Part shown: piece by piece, positions 44,667-55,312 of the stretch
Numbering within the stretch: position 1 is the stretch's first letter
How the letters are laid out: each line of letters opens with the position of its first letter
Source: Rhizophlyctis rosea
Lineage: Eukaryota > Chytridiomycota > Chytridiomycetes > Rhizophlyctidales > Rhizophlyctidaceae
DNA: 64,000 nucleotides
Assembly (NCBI GenBank): GCA_027596075.1
Contig: JADGJC010000013.1
Span: 186,001-250,000, forward strand
Direction of reading: 5' to 3'
Notes under the pieces: model-generated
What the model was told of the DNA's origin: nothing
Seen by the model: the letters and a program-made list of their open reading frames with translations, nothing else
Databases searched by the model: none
Made by a program: the position numbers and the translations under genes

Positions 44667-44943
44667 TCCCGACGGTGGATTTGGATGCTGCGTGGAGTTG
44701 GATGAGATGTGCGTGGGAAAGTAAGTCGTGATGGTGAGTGGGGTCAGTGTCGGCCTGGTGTCGGCCCACTCGAAACTGCGCAAGTGGCGCAAGCGCGCCT
44801 CACGGTCCAGACGGTTCGGACAACCTCGAGAAGTTCTTGTTCTAAGGACATGAATTCAGATTTCTACAGTTGTTAGGGATAATCTACAGTTCGCAACATG
44901 ACTTTGACTGTGATTGTGTCTGCATCAATCATATCCAAAACTT

Positions 44944-45700
44944 TCAGTCAGCCAGGAGAGCGCGCAAGGTTTCCTTCACGTCGTCAGGTATGGCCACACT
45001 TTTACCATTCTCCCCAACCCAAACGTGAACAAAACCACCACTAGCTCTGCATTCGTCCCCTTCAAACACACCCACTCTCCATTCAACTGATGTACGTCCA
45101 ATTCGGTGGATGCAGATGCCGGCTTGTAAAATTGAGGGAAAGGACCTAATCAACCCGTTTAGTTTGGTTCATTCTCGTGGGTCCTGAATCAGGATCAAAT
45201 CGTCTTCAACCCAAACCCTTGACACTCACGCAGCTGAATGAAAATTACAATATGAGTGCGCACAGTAGGCTTTTGGTCGTGATGATGTAGGAGCGGTTGG
45301 TGACAGGAGTGAGTGACATATTAGATACGTGTTGATGGCGGTGTCGAAGAAGGCATAATACTCGACGTTGTTAACATGACCATACTGGTCATTATCGTTC
45401 CATCTTACAAACAACGAGTGTATGAATGATTGGGGTATGCCAACGTTGTCAACCCGCTTGCTCAACCTCCACTAACCGAGTGGGTATTTGCACCCAATAT
45501 TTATAGTAGGACTTCGGTTTTGGAGGTTCTCGTGTTGATTTACGGTCAGTTGCTACTGTGCGAGTGTATTGGGTGGTGGGGCACGCCGTCCTGGAACTTG
45601 AAACTCTTAGCGATTCACTGTGAGGCGCAAGATGTGCTCGTAGGGCGGCGATGCGACGAAGTGGGTTGGCGAGTGAAAGGGCGGTGCCGGTGAGATCCAT
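44944..45700 (-). CDS. 4HBT-fold acyl-CoA thioesterase, mitochondrial-type leader
   Basis: Three exons: 45700..45477, 45403..45230 and 45145..44944, giving 199 residues. The hot-dog fold core is clear: [20 protein letters not shown] holds the family motif in which the Asp is catalytic, followed by [42 protein letters not shown] and [11 protein letters not shown]. Members hydrolyse acyl-CoA thioesters; the substrate cannot be told. The first 55 residues are rich in Arg, Ser and Ala with few acids, like a mitochondrial targeting sequence. A possible 48-nt intron inside exon 2 is in frame and was not removed. The gene is divergent from the Vps62-domain gene (about 380 bp between starts). Confidence 0.85.
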
Positions 45701-46080
45701 CTTCCAGACTCGGCAGTATCTAGCCTGCACTTGCGTCGTCGAAAATGGGGGGTTCGAATACTGTCACCAAGCGGAATTAGGAATGTTGGCGTGCTGTGGC
45801 AGCTGGTCGTGAATCGTGATGCTGTGCAATACTGGCAAAGCCGCGCGTAACTAGCGTAGCTTGTAGCCTGCAGCTGGCCTGCTGCGTGGTGGTGCCTGGT
45901 CCTGCCCCCTGGCCCTGGATGGGACACACCAATGACGCGTTTCCTCTTTTCCAAAAGCCAAAAATAGCCCGTTCTGCCTGCCTTTTGCATTTATGCCTCA
46001 CCGCCAGCTAACTCATCTACTTACATCACTCACCAAAAGTCCCTATCTGGCGCGGTAACATCACATCGCGCGAGATTAAA
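45701..46080. promoter_or_regulatory. Divergent promoter, thioesterase / Vps62-domain gene
   Basis: 380 bp between divergent ATGs, C/T-rich near the plus-strand start. No coding exon seen. Confidence 0.4.
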
Positions 46081-47459
46081 ATGTCTGTGACTGACATAGA
46101 GAGAGGGAAACTTCTAAAGCACTACGCTCCACTTGTGTATCTTCATCCTCGCGAAAAGTACCTCCCATACGACCCGGCAGTCGCGTATCGCGCAAGCACC
46201 AAGACTGAAGCCTCGTTGTGGATTCCCGAAGAGACTCAAAGAGACCGTTCAACACTTGTGAACGGGGAGATCCGTGCGCCTGTCACCACACAGTATGTCG
46301 AAAGCACAGAGACCGGCAAAGCTTATCTTCAAGTAATATCTGCCAGTGAGCCTCCTGATTCGTTCTAGGGTTTTGATTGTTGCTCCTGTAACGATCTTTA
46401 CACGGTACTAACGTGCACGTGCTCCGTTCCTTGCAGTATTGGTTTTACCACAACGTAAACGGATGTCAAGGGTTTCGCATAGGACTGCGAGGCAGGAACC
46501 CAGAGGTGCAGACATTCGAATGGTGCTCACTGGCAAAACATAACGGCGGTAACATCATGGCATACCTACATTCTCGCCTGCAGCATTCGTTGATTATTGA
46601 TGGACAAACTAGACTGGGAACATATAACCATTGAACTTTCCCACTTTCCAACATCCATAACCTCTTACCCACCGATTTCGCGCATCGCTTACTCTCAACA
46701 TGCATGCGCCCCGTGGATCGATGCCGCCGACATTGATTTCATGGGCTCGCACCCAATAGTGTACACTGCTCTTAATTCTCATGCGACATTTCCACACCCC
46801 AACACGGTCCATAATCCTGATCGAATCTTCGACTCTTACCTTTCTAAATCTATACCATTCCTGACCTTTTCTCGTATACGATTTATCCAAATTGTAGATA
46901 TTAACTCCCTGGATGAACCATTGATACTTGCTGAATCGGATGGAAAGGCGATTCTAGGCGGCGAGCGGCTGCGTTGGAAAACATGGGAAAATGAGGTCTA
47001 TGACTTGTCTGGCATGCGGGAGGAGTGGCCAGTTTGGGCAAAATATGATGGCCCGTGGGGAGCGGATGTAGATCAGGTCGCTACAACAGGGAGACCACCG
47101 ATTGGTGTTGAAGCAAGGGATGTCATGTACGGTATTTTCCAGGTAGGAGGACATAAACTTTGGGATTTCACATAAGTGGAAATCTTTCTGATGTTGGATT
47201 GTTCCAGGTTGGCTTGGCCGCAGGTGCTCTTTCTAGCTTCATAAGAACAAAAGAGGTCGCTCCGTCGGGTCCGTGGGTGCATCCGGAGTGGGACACATTA
47301 GACATTGGTGCCGTGTGTCGACCCTGCCCAATCCCTGGAACTCCACACGTAGAATCTCCTTCGGACGTGGTGCATCTAGATCCTGAGGCCGATGCCTGTG
47401 TGCGCACGGAACTCGTTGGCTCGACCAAGGAGGTGGAGCATGAATTGGGAAATTCGTAA
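46081..47459 (+). CDS. Vps62-domain (DUF946) protein
   Basis: Four exons: 46081..46332, 46437..46548, 46613..47142 and 47208..47459, giving 381 residues. The pattern fits the Vps62/DUF946 family: an opening HYAPLVYLHPREKYLPYDP, then QYWFYHNVNGCQGFR, the signature DWEHITIEL, YSQHACAPW, HPIVYTALNSHATFPHP and a C-terminal WKTWENEVYDLSG. Yeast Vps62 is needed for correct vacuolar protein sorting, and plants have many relatives. The biochemical role is unknown, and nothing like a catalytic centre can be claimed. No signal peptide is visible. The last exon is a Gly/Pro/acid tail. Confidence 0.85.
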
Positions 47460-47570
47460 ATAGCTCATTAAAGACTTAGAATCGCATGATGGGAACAATA
47501 ATCTTATCCTGAGTAATTCAATCCATGACGAAGAGGCTATCGTGATCACATTCAACCATATCATTGATTA

Positions 47571-48066
47571 TCATGATTCACCGTTCGAGGCACTGGCAGC
47601 ACTGTCAATAAACTTCGCTAGCTTGACATCGCGCATACTCAGGGCGTTACAGTCATGAGTCGTCAATGTGATATCAACGCGATTGTAGACATTGAACCAC
47701 TATAACAAGAATATGGATGGTGAATCTTCAGTAATGGCAACTTGTAAAAACCACGCCGGCTCTTGCCTCCGGGTGGTGGTCTGCCTTTTCCGCAGCCATG
47801 GCCACTCGCGTCATGAAACCAAACGCCTCGTTGAAATTCTTGAATTTGAATGACTTCGCGATTTGATCGCGCGTGGTGGTGGTAGGGTCCGGAGTCGACC
47901 ACCCGTTGGTGATGAGTGGTTGGAGCTGGGACGAGCGCTCTGCGTCTGTCAGTTTGGCAATAGGCATTAGGCACGTCGCTGTTGAGTGGAAGCTGTGACG
48001 GGGAAAGTGACGTCGGGTAAGAGGATGTGAAGCCAAGCTTTGGCGTAGACGAATAATATGAGTCAT
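47571..48066 (-). CDS. PCBD: Pterin-4a-carbinolamine dehydratase
   Basis: Two exons, 48066..47767 and 47699..47571, giving 142 residues. The enzyme dehydrates 4a-hydroxy-tetrahydropterin to recycle the pterin cofactor. The family core is complete: [23 protein letters not shown]-like strand [20 protein letters not shown], the active-site motif [11 protein letters not shown] with its His pair, and the third His in LTTHD. About 40 residues before the core are Arg/Ser/His-rich and look like a mitochondrial leader. The single intron begins GC rather than GT (GAG|GCAAGAG) and ends TATAG; the splice restores the active-site motif exactly, so the GC donor is well supported. Confidence 0.93.
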
Positions 48067-48281
48067 TCGCTCAAAGTTCAGAGAAGATTTTGTTTTGTAG
48101 CAAGGGATGCTTCCACTTGAAGATGGCTGAACACGTCGAACGGGTAGCTGGATCATGGCAGCTGGTGCAGCTGTCAAGTTCCAGCTGGGCCCGCAGGCCC
48201 AGCCACCTCGAGCTGCGGATTGCATTTCTTTCTCCACCGCGCAATCTCATTTCATTTCATCACGCTCCAGACTTGAAAACC

Positions 48282-50697
48282 ATGCCAGCTACTCCAACTA
48301 GAAATACAGGAGGTGGGAAGGCTGGTATTGCGTCACCAAAAGCTGTTGCGGCGAAGTTACAAAGAAGTAATCCGTAAGTCTGCAAAACCTCGCTGTTGCT
48401 GACACAAAAGGTCAAACTAACTGCTAAACTATGGCAACACTTGTTTAGATCTTCCCTATTCGCACCGTCTTTCTCCGTTGCGTTCAAGCTTCTTCTAGTG
48501 GCACGAATATTTGCTGCATTATTGTCGAACATCTCTGGTCAATTCCGAAGTTATTTGTCACTTGAGCCACTTCTCATCACTCATCGCCACTGCAGACTGC
48601 GATGAAGTCTTCAACTATTGGGAACCGACCCACTACCTCCAGCACGGAGTGGGTATGCAAACATGGGAATACTCGCCCGTGTATGCCATTAGATCCTGGG
48701 CGTATGTTTCAATCCATGCGGGAATCTTAGAAGTTGTACAGCTGCTGCTGGCGAAGAACAAGGTGGGTTCCCATGTACACCAAACCATGGCGGAACTGCG
48801 CAATGATGAGATTGTTGCTGACAATCCGAAGTTCTAGTTGCAATCTTTTTATCTTTGCCGAAGCGTCCTCGGAGCATTCTCCGCGTTTTGTGAAGCAATG
48901 CTGTATCGCGCGATAGTGGAACGCGTAAACACGCGGACGGCTCGATATTTTCTGATCATCTCAATTTTTAGCACTGGAATGTTTACTTCTTCTACTGGTA
49001 CGCCTTATTGGGACCTTGTCTTTCACGCCCTTTATGATAACCACTACCGACACACATCTCAGCGTATCTACCTTCCTCATTCGCAATGTATACCACCACT
49101 CTAGCTGCGGCATACTCCTTGCGACCACCAACGCGTTCCAATACATACGCAGTTGTGTTACTGATCGCTATTGGTGCGATTGTGGGGTGGCCATTTAGCG
49201 CGGCTGTCGGTGTCCCCTTTGCCGTCAAGAGCTTGTTGTTCTCGGATAGACCTGTTGTGCGTTGCAGGCACATGTTGGAGGCAGCAGTTTTGGCATTAAT
49301 CGTAGTCGTGGTATGTGCTTCCAAAGTCAATCAACGTCTCAATACCAATATGCTCATGCATATCCGGCAGTTACCGCTTCTGATCGTAGACCATACGTTT
49401 TACGAAAAGTGGATTCTGGTCCCGTGGAACATTGTGATGTACAACGTGTTCAGCGACCGGTCAAAAGGACCGAACATTTATGGAACTGAGCCCTGGTGGT
49501 TCTACATACTTAACGGCATTTTGAACTTCAACGTGATTATGTTGGCTGCATTACTGTCAGTCCCAGCTCTGGTACGTTCCAATGACTTTGAATCCCTTCT
49601 CTTGCCACCGACCAACCAGACCTCAGACAGCAAGTGAGTTGATAACAAAGCTTCTTAAAGCATCCGGAACGAATCACGCAAACCCAACCAGAAGGCTCTT
49701 GATGGCACTGAGTCCGATGTATATACTGTTCGCCATTTTCACTTTCCAACCTCATAAGGAGGAGCGTTTCCTGTTCGTGGCGTATCCGTTGATTTGTTTG
49801 GCAGGCGCCGTAACTATTTATCAAGTCCGTGCTTGGGCAGTCTTGTCTGCGTCTTTGTGCTTCGGCGGAAAATTGAAGGTATGAATGCAATGTTCAATTT
49901 TGGTGGAATCTTCAGCTGAGATTTTCATCACAGCCATATGCATCGCACTTCGGATCCAGTTTCACGCTCATAGTGCTTACTCTATCATCCTTACTATCGC
50001 TTTCCCGCACCACAGCGCTGTATACCCAGTATCATGCACCGTTGAACGTATATGCGCATACACACACGTTACCGTCACCCTCTGAACCTCCTACTACCGA
50101 CTTGGAAGCGCTGGACGTAACTCGCGCGGGACGCGAGTTGAATCTTTGTGTCGGCAAAGAGTGGTACCGGTTTCCCTCCCACTACTTCCTTCCAGATGGA
50201 GTACGGCTGCAGTTCTTGAAATCCAGCTTCGGGGGACTGCTACCGAAATATTTTGAGGAGGAGCAGGCGGGGGATGTGCTGATTACGGGCGGATTACATG
50301 AATATAGGAGAGAGTTGCGACGGGGGAAGAGGTTCACGAGTAAGGTTATAGAGGGGATGAATGATGAAAATCGAGAGGAGGGTGACAGATATGTAAGGAC
50401 CAATCGTTGGAAGTTGAGAAGCGTCGATGGATGACTTATTGTGTGACGCCGCAGGTTGACATCAATACGTGCGACTATTTGATTGATTTCGTTCCAGTGG
50501 AGAACCCATCCTTTGATCCAACATCGTTAGAGCCGAACTATGCGGCGGATACACGGAATTGGGTTAAACATTATTGTGAACCATTCCTCGATGCGTCGAA
50601 GAGTGGCAGGTGGGCGAGAGTCTTCTGGCTTCCGGGTGGCAAGGGCAAGCAATGGGGCGAGTATTGCATATTGAGGAGAACAACAGAAGGGCTATAG
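48282..50697 (+). CDS. ALG9: Alpha-1,2-mannosyltransferase ALG9 (GT22)
   Basis: Nine exons: 48282..48373, 48449..48537, 48596..48762, 48838..48997, 49063..49310, 49371..49571, 49627..49878, 49934..50392 and 50455..50697, giving 636 residues. ALG9 adds the seventh and ninth mannoses to the dolichol-linked oligosaccharide in the ER lumen. The GT22 signature DCDEVFNYWEPTHYL lies near residue 61 and is followed by MQTWEYSPVYAIRSWAY, specific to ALG9. Many membrane helices follow, with HTFYEKWILVPWNIVMYNVF, FQPHKEERFLFVAYPLICL and a soluble C-terminal part (WYRFPSHYFLP, then TCDYLIDF). The N-terminal 30 residues are basic and extend beyond the usual start. Confidence 0.95.
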
Positions 50698-50879
50698 AAT
50701 GTTGTGTAGTTCAATGAAAAAAAGCTTTCTTGAGCTGAAGACTATCCATACATGTACCCCAAAACTGGAACGGCAACATCCAATGATTGCCGAGTTGTCG
50801 ATGATCTGACGCACTGCTTCAAAAGAGACAGGTCCCACCGTGTCCAAAGTCCACGAACTTATGGAAGGATTATTGACAA

Positions 50880-51536
50880 TTAATCAACTTTCATTGGCTT
50901 CGTCACAGTCCAACGACCATGTTCGACCCATTGATGCGGTGCACCTACAGCAGGACTCTTCACAGTCTGCTCTAAAAAGACCAAATCCCAATCCCAGTCC
51001 ATTTGCTTTCCTTCTAAAACAGGTGAAATCAACTCGTCCGCTACGTGCTTCACATCCGCCAATTCATTTGCAGATATTCGTCGATCTCCGGCGTTCTCCG
51101 GGGAGAAGTACGCTAGTGAGATGTGATCCACTCGTTTTGGGCGGAGCGGGACACCGTACAGGGCCGAGAGGTCAGAGGCAACAACGTTTGTGAACTGTTG
51201 CAAGGAGGGAGGTGGTAGTATCGGGAGGATAAGACCATAGTCTGTACAGACAAGTGGTTGTTGAACGCGTAAGGGTGAATGAACAGGAATAGTGCTGCCT
51301 GTTGCAAGCGAGTCAGCCGTTCTGTTGAGTGCGTGGACTATGACATTTGCTCCGTGGTCTTCTGGCAACGAAGAATCGAGAGTTTGCCAATATCCTGTGA
51401 CTGTGGTGTGAGGGCGGTAGGTTTGCGCGGTTGTTGGATTGGGTGAAGCTCGATGCCAAAACTCGGCAAGGGCAGCCTGAAGGGGGTTCGTTCCGTTCGA
51501 GCTGGGCTCGAGGTGCAAGATGAGTCGTTTGGACAT
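50880..51536 (-). CDS. 2H phosphoesterase-superfamily protein
   Basis: A single exon of 218 residues. Two H-x-[ST] motifs in the expected places mark the 2H fold: YRPHTTVTGYW near residue 43 and VDHISLAYFS near residue 145. Members include cyclic phosphodiesterases, LigT-type RNA ligases and USB1. The strands QPLVCTDYGLILPILPP and MDWDWDLVFLEQT fit the plant/fungal cyclic-phosphodiesterase group; the exact substrate (ADP-ribose cyclic phosphate or RNA ends) is inference. I use the Met at 51536 (MSKRLILHLEP), where the first beta strand starts; the frame stays open to 51614. Confidence 0.7.
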   Translation of the reverse strand: MSKRLILHLEPSSNGTNPLQAALAEFWHRASPNPTTAQTYRPHTTVTGYWQTLDSSLPEDHGANVIVHALNRTADSLATGSTIPVHSPLRVQQPLVCTDYGLILPILPPPSLQQFTNVVASDLSALYGVPLRPKRVDHISLAYFSPENAGDRRISANELADVKHVADELISPVLEGKQMDWDWDLVFLEQTVKSPAVGAPHQWVEHGRWTVTKPMKVD

Positions 51537-52453
51537 GGTTATGTACGGTACTTTGCCAAGGAAAAGGATTTGAGTGTGGAGACAGGGTTGAAACTTGGTG
51601 AAGGCACAGTTCAATATTCATCATTGCCGCGCCACCAAGCCATGTGCCACGGGGCCATTACCCACATTTACCCACCATCATCATAGCACATGCTCAGGCC
51701 ATGGTTAGCTTCCGAGAGGTTCTTTCCATGTGTGGGAGGTGTTGGGGTCTACGGTCCTCGCATTGGCGAAGTCGTTAATTCACACGTCGTGCGGGACCGC
51801 CGTAGCACTGTTCTCGTAGTTGGCTCAGTTGTGTGTTGAAACAATGTTTCTACATGCTTCTTGGGTCAATTTGCGGGTGCAGGAACCAATATTCGCCTAT
51901 CCTTCATGGCAACATGTCTGTTTGGTGGCGCATATGGACAGGCCCCATTGGGCTTGATAAACCTCCGAGTTGAATGCATCATCTGCAGGTGTCCGTCCGT
52001 CTTGGAGGTCCATTCTCTTCCAAAAATGTTCGCAAATCTGTGCAAATCCGTCCTTGCTATCCAAACAAAGTTCATCAATGCGGCACTGCTACTGATCATC
52101 CCATGCAGCACACTAAGTTTGACAGTCGACCATCATCCCCCTTGCCACGTGATCGTAAGTTCAGAAAGTTGGACCATCTTATCTATCCAGTCTTGGATTC
52201 TTTTTGATCTTGCATTCTTCACCCAACGAAGCTTACACCAAACCCCCTCTCGCCCATTACCACATATCAAAAGACCACCCCATATCACCATCAATCCAAT
52301 CTTCTTCACCTCAGACAGCGACATAACTCATTGACATTCATAACCCATCATTCTCATCTGTCCGCACGTTTCCGAAGCAAAATGTGGTAAGACGTTATTG
52401 ATATGATATATGCCAGAAGTTTTTACTGAACTTGTTCTTGTTATGTTGATCAG
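51537..52453. other. Intergenic, 0.9 kb
   Basis: Upstream region of the 2H gene and of the RNase H-like gene, and probably the place of the latter's missing first exon. An ATGTG followed by a good GTAAGA donor at 52387 is a candidate, but the phase does not fit. No other coding signal. Confidence 0.4.
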
Positions 52454-54080
52454 TCTGAAGTCCCCCTCCTCCGTCCACACCCTGCCTCTCCACAGCCTCC
52501 CTCTCCAGAACCCCCCTCGCCAGAACCCCCCTCTTCAGAACTTCCCTCTTCACAAACACGATCAGAAGCAATAGCTCCCACCAGCGCCGCCGCGATTGGG
52601 AAACGAAAAGCTGAAATGGAAACGGACACCGGGAGTGGGGATGGAGAAACGGTAGAGGAGTATACTCTATCAGACGCCGGTTACGGATACGTGGTTTCGG
52701 TAAGTGAGGTGAATTAACATGTTCTTCCATCAATACTTGGTAACAATCCCATCTCACCAGTGTTTGGGGAACACCAACGAACTCGTCCGCCCGCCGCCTC
52801 ACCACAACCATCTCCATCCTTTCACCATCCCTGCATCAGAGAATCCCGAGTCCCAACTTGAATTTCTGTTCAATACAGTGCTTCGTATTGGACGGCCGAT
52901 TGTCCTGGGAGACGATCGACCGGTCGTTGTTGTTTCCGTTGATGGATCACTATGCAGCGGGGTTTCCGCCTTTGCCGCAATATTTCCATTCGCAAAAGAA
53001 GAGTACGCATCATCGCTCGCCTTTAAGAGGCCTCATTCCGCTTTCCACAAATCGTAACTAACACTGCCAATATTAGCTCGCGTGTCGGGGCAATGTTTAC
53101 GAGTATACTGAAAGATAATCATGTTACGGAGTTGATGGTAAGTCCCAATGGTCACGTCAAGTGCTGAACAGAAGAAGTAGCTGATAAGCTTTCCAAATAG
53201 GCCATCATCACTGCACTCACAAGAAAACAGGACATTCCGTTGAATGCTCGGGTGGAGCTGTTGGCAGATTCGAAACATGCTTTGGAGGCTACCATGTGTG
53301 CGTATTACGGGAAGAAGTTGGAGTGGGTGAACACACTGGCAATACGATCTTTTGCGTAATGTAAGCATCTTCTCCGACTCGTACGGTGTGGGCATGATCC
53401 AATATCTCATTCATGCGTTTACCAGTTCTTCAAATCGCACCCTGACATCATCTTCTCAATCCGATGGGTGAACGCGCATTAGGAGGGGGCGTTGAGAAGT
53501 GAGGTGAACGAACTAGCAGATCACGCATGCCGGGAATACCGCGAAGGAAGACTCCCCAACATCCCGGCACCACGCAAACCACGCGCCCTCCACCCATCCC
53601 TCCCACTCCGTCCAAATACTAATCCAACGCCGCCGTCGTCGACATCATCAAACTCCCTTCCCCCAGCCTCCACACATTCCAACACCTCGGCGTCGTCAAC
53701 ACCCGTGCACCCAACCTTTCCGGCACGACCAACCCCTACCCGCATCACAGCAACCAGCACTCAGCAACCTCCAAAAAGAATCAACAATAAGGAGCACCCC
53801 CAACCGTACACGCGGGGGTATGTGCTCCAGGCCCCACCGCTCACGTATAGTGTGACCAATGGACTCGGCGGCGTAGGATTGGGGTTGGGATTGGGTATGG
53901 TGGGTGGGATGGGGGGGTATGGGGATGGCGGGTGGGAGGGGCATGGCAAGCGGGATGGGGATTGCGAATGGAATGGGGATGATGCATGTTCCCATGCCGT
54001 TGATGGGGTTCAGCATGGGGTCGGGACCGGCGCGCACGAACAATCAGAGGGGCCCGCCGTACACCCAACCGCGGACGTAG
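52454..54080 (+). pseudogene. RNase H-like gene with in-frame TAG and a homopolymer frame break
   Basis: Exons 52454..52699, 52761..53002, 53077..53137, 53201..53326 and 53426..54080 join in phase. The start is not resolved; a Pro/Ser/Glu-rich leader and GKRKAEMETD come first. The RNase H fold shows VVVVSVDGS (first Asp), HVTELMAIITAL (Glu), ELLADSKHALEATM (second Asp), FSIRWVNAH and EVNELADHACREYREG (last Asp). Between WVNAH and EGALRSEVNELAD lies a TAG (53480-53482) in the same frame. A Pro/Ser/Asn linker and a Gly/Met-rich tail follow, in which frame changes at seven G (53911-53917); one G fewer restores a clean tail ending PPYTQPRT. Either the gene is decaying or the sequence has errors. 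Cleavage activity needs the last Asp, which lies beyond the stop. Confidence 0.6.
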
Positions 54081-55312
54081 GGTAGGCAGTTTTGAGACTA
54101 TGAGTGATAGGATATCTTGGTTGCACGAGGTTATCTCAACAAATTTCAGGATAGACAATGATCGCTGGTGCAATGGTTGCGGTATCTCTTTTGTCTGAGC
54201 TGACTCATCCAACTTCACACTTCGGCCACAAAATTGTCCATGACATATTCCACATTCCACACAGGTCTTTATCGACAGCATCTCATTCCACACTATCATA
54301 GGGATGATCCTTATGCAGCCAAAAAATGGAAACAACGTATCACTGGGGGTTTGTACATGCAACTCATGTCCCTTCAGGAAAAGCGCTGGAGCACCTTCAC
54401 CGATCAAAAGCTGTGAAACACAGCCTCAACGCAAAGGACATTGAAGCAGAAGCCGATATGTAAACGAGGGTTGATGCCTGTTCACAGTGATCGATGTCCG
54501 CAATTAGGGAAGTTCGCCCGTCCATTTATGATACGGAGAGTGTGACTTCCACTGATAAATGAGAAGCCAAGGTCATACCAGCAACTTCATGGAGTGGTAT
54601 AGATTTGTGGAGCGTAGACAGGAGGTTCAGAACTCGAAGCTCTCTCCACGGCAGGTTAGGCGACCCAAGGAAGTTCTGCCCACTCTCTCTCACATATGCG
54701 CAAGGTTTATTCCTCGTCTGAAAATAGTGAAAATCAACTCAGCACGATAGAAGGAAGCGAAAATTGTGATTTTGACCAACGGACTCAACGGGACGTCTTT
54801 ACTTTTCCAGCAGATCTCCAGGGACTTTCAAGGATCATCTGATCCACCAAAGTCACCAATTTCCACCCTCGCACACTGACGCGCATGTCATTTGGCCCCT
54901 AGGGCCCACCTGGAGATGAAGCACAAGTACTGCATGCTCCTAAAGCTGGACCCGCTATAATAGATTGTTTACATGGTAATTACTAACACAAACTGTTGCG
55001 CGTCTTGCTTCTACAGGACGTTCTATGTTTTAAGCTGTTGGGGTCAAATGTCAGCCACGGGTTCTGAGTTTCAAGCCACGTGCAATGCGCCACGCTGTGC
55101 CACAAACCGACGTCCCACACACGATTCGTTCGTTGCCAGCTTCCACCCGCAGCATTCCAATTCCCGATACCGATAAAAGCTCACTCCATCTGCGGCCCGT
55201 CCCTCCTTTCACTTCCCAAGTGTATCTCAGCCAGCAAGCAGCGCCCAACGTCCCCACAGCAACATGCTGACTACGCTGTATCGAAGTGACTGTGCCATCT
55301 GATTGCAAAAAA
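54081..55312. other. Intergenic, 1.2 kb
   Basis: No coding exon that I can support. The right part should be the SPT5 promoter. Short open frames here (for example 54559-54750) look like chance. Confidence 0.5.

Noticed and set aside
53466..53480. A 15-nt intron (GT...AG) that would remove the in-frame TAG of the RNase H-like gene
   Set aside because: Far shorter than any other intron here (about 45 nt or more), and it would delete the conserved WV-AH strand.
53480..53482. TAG read as a sense codon in this organism
   Set aside because: Other intact genes in the window end in TAG (ABHD11 at 23490, ALG9 at 50695), so TAG works as a stop.
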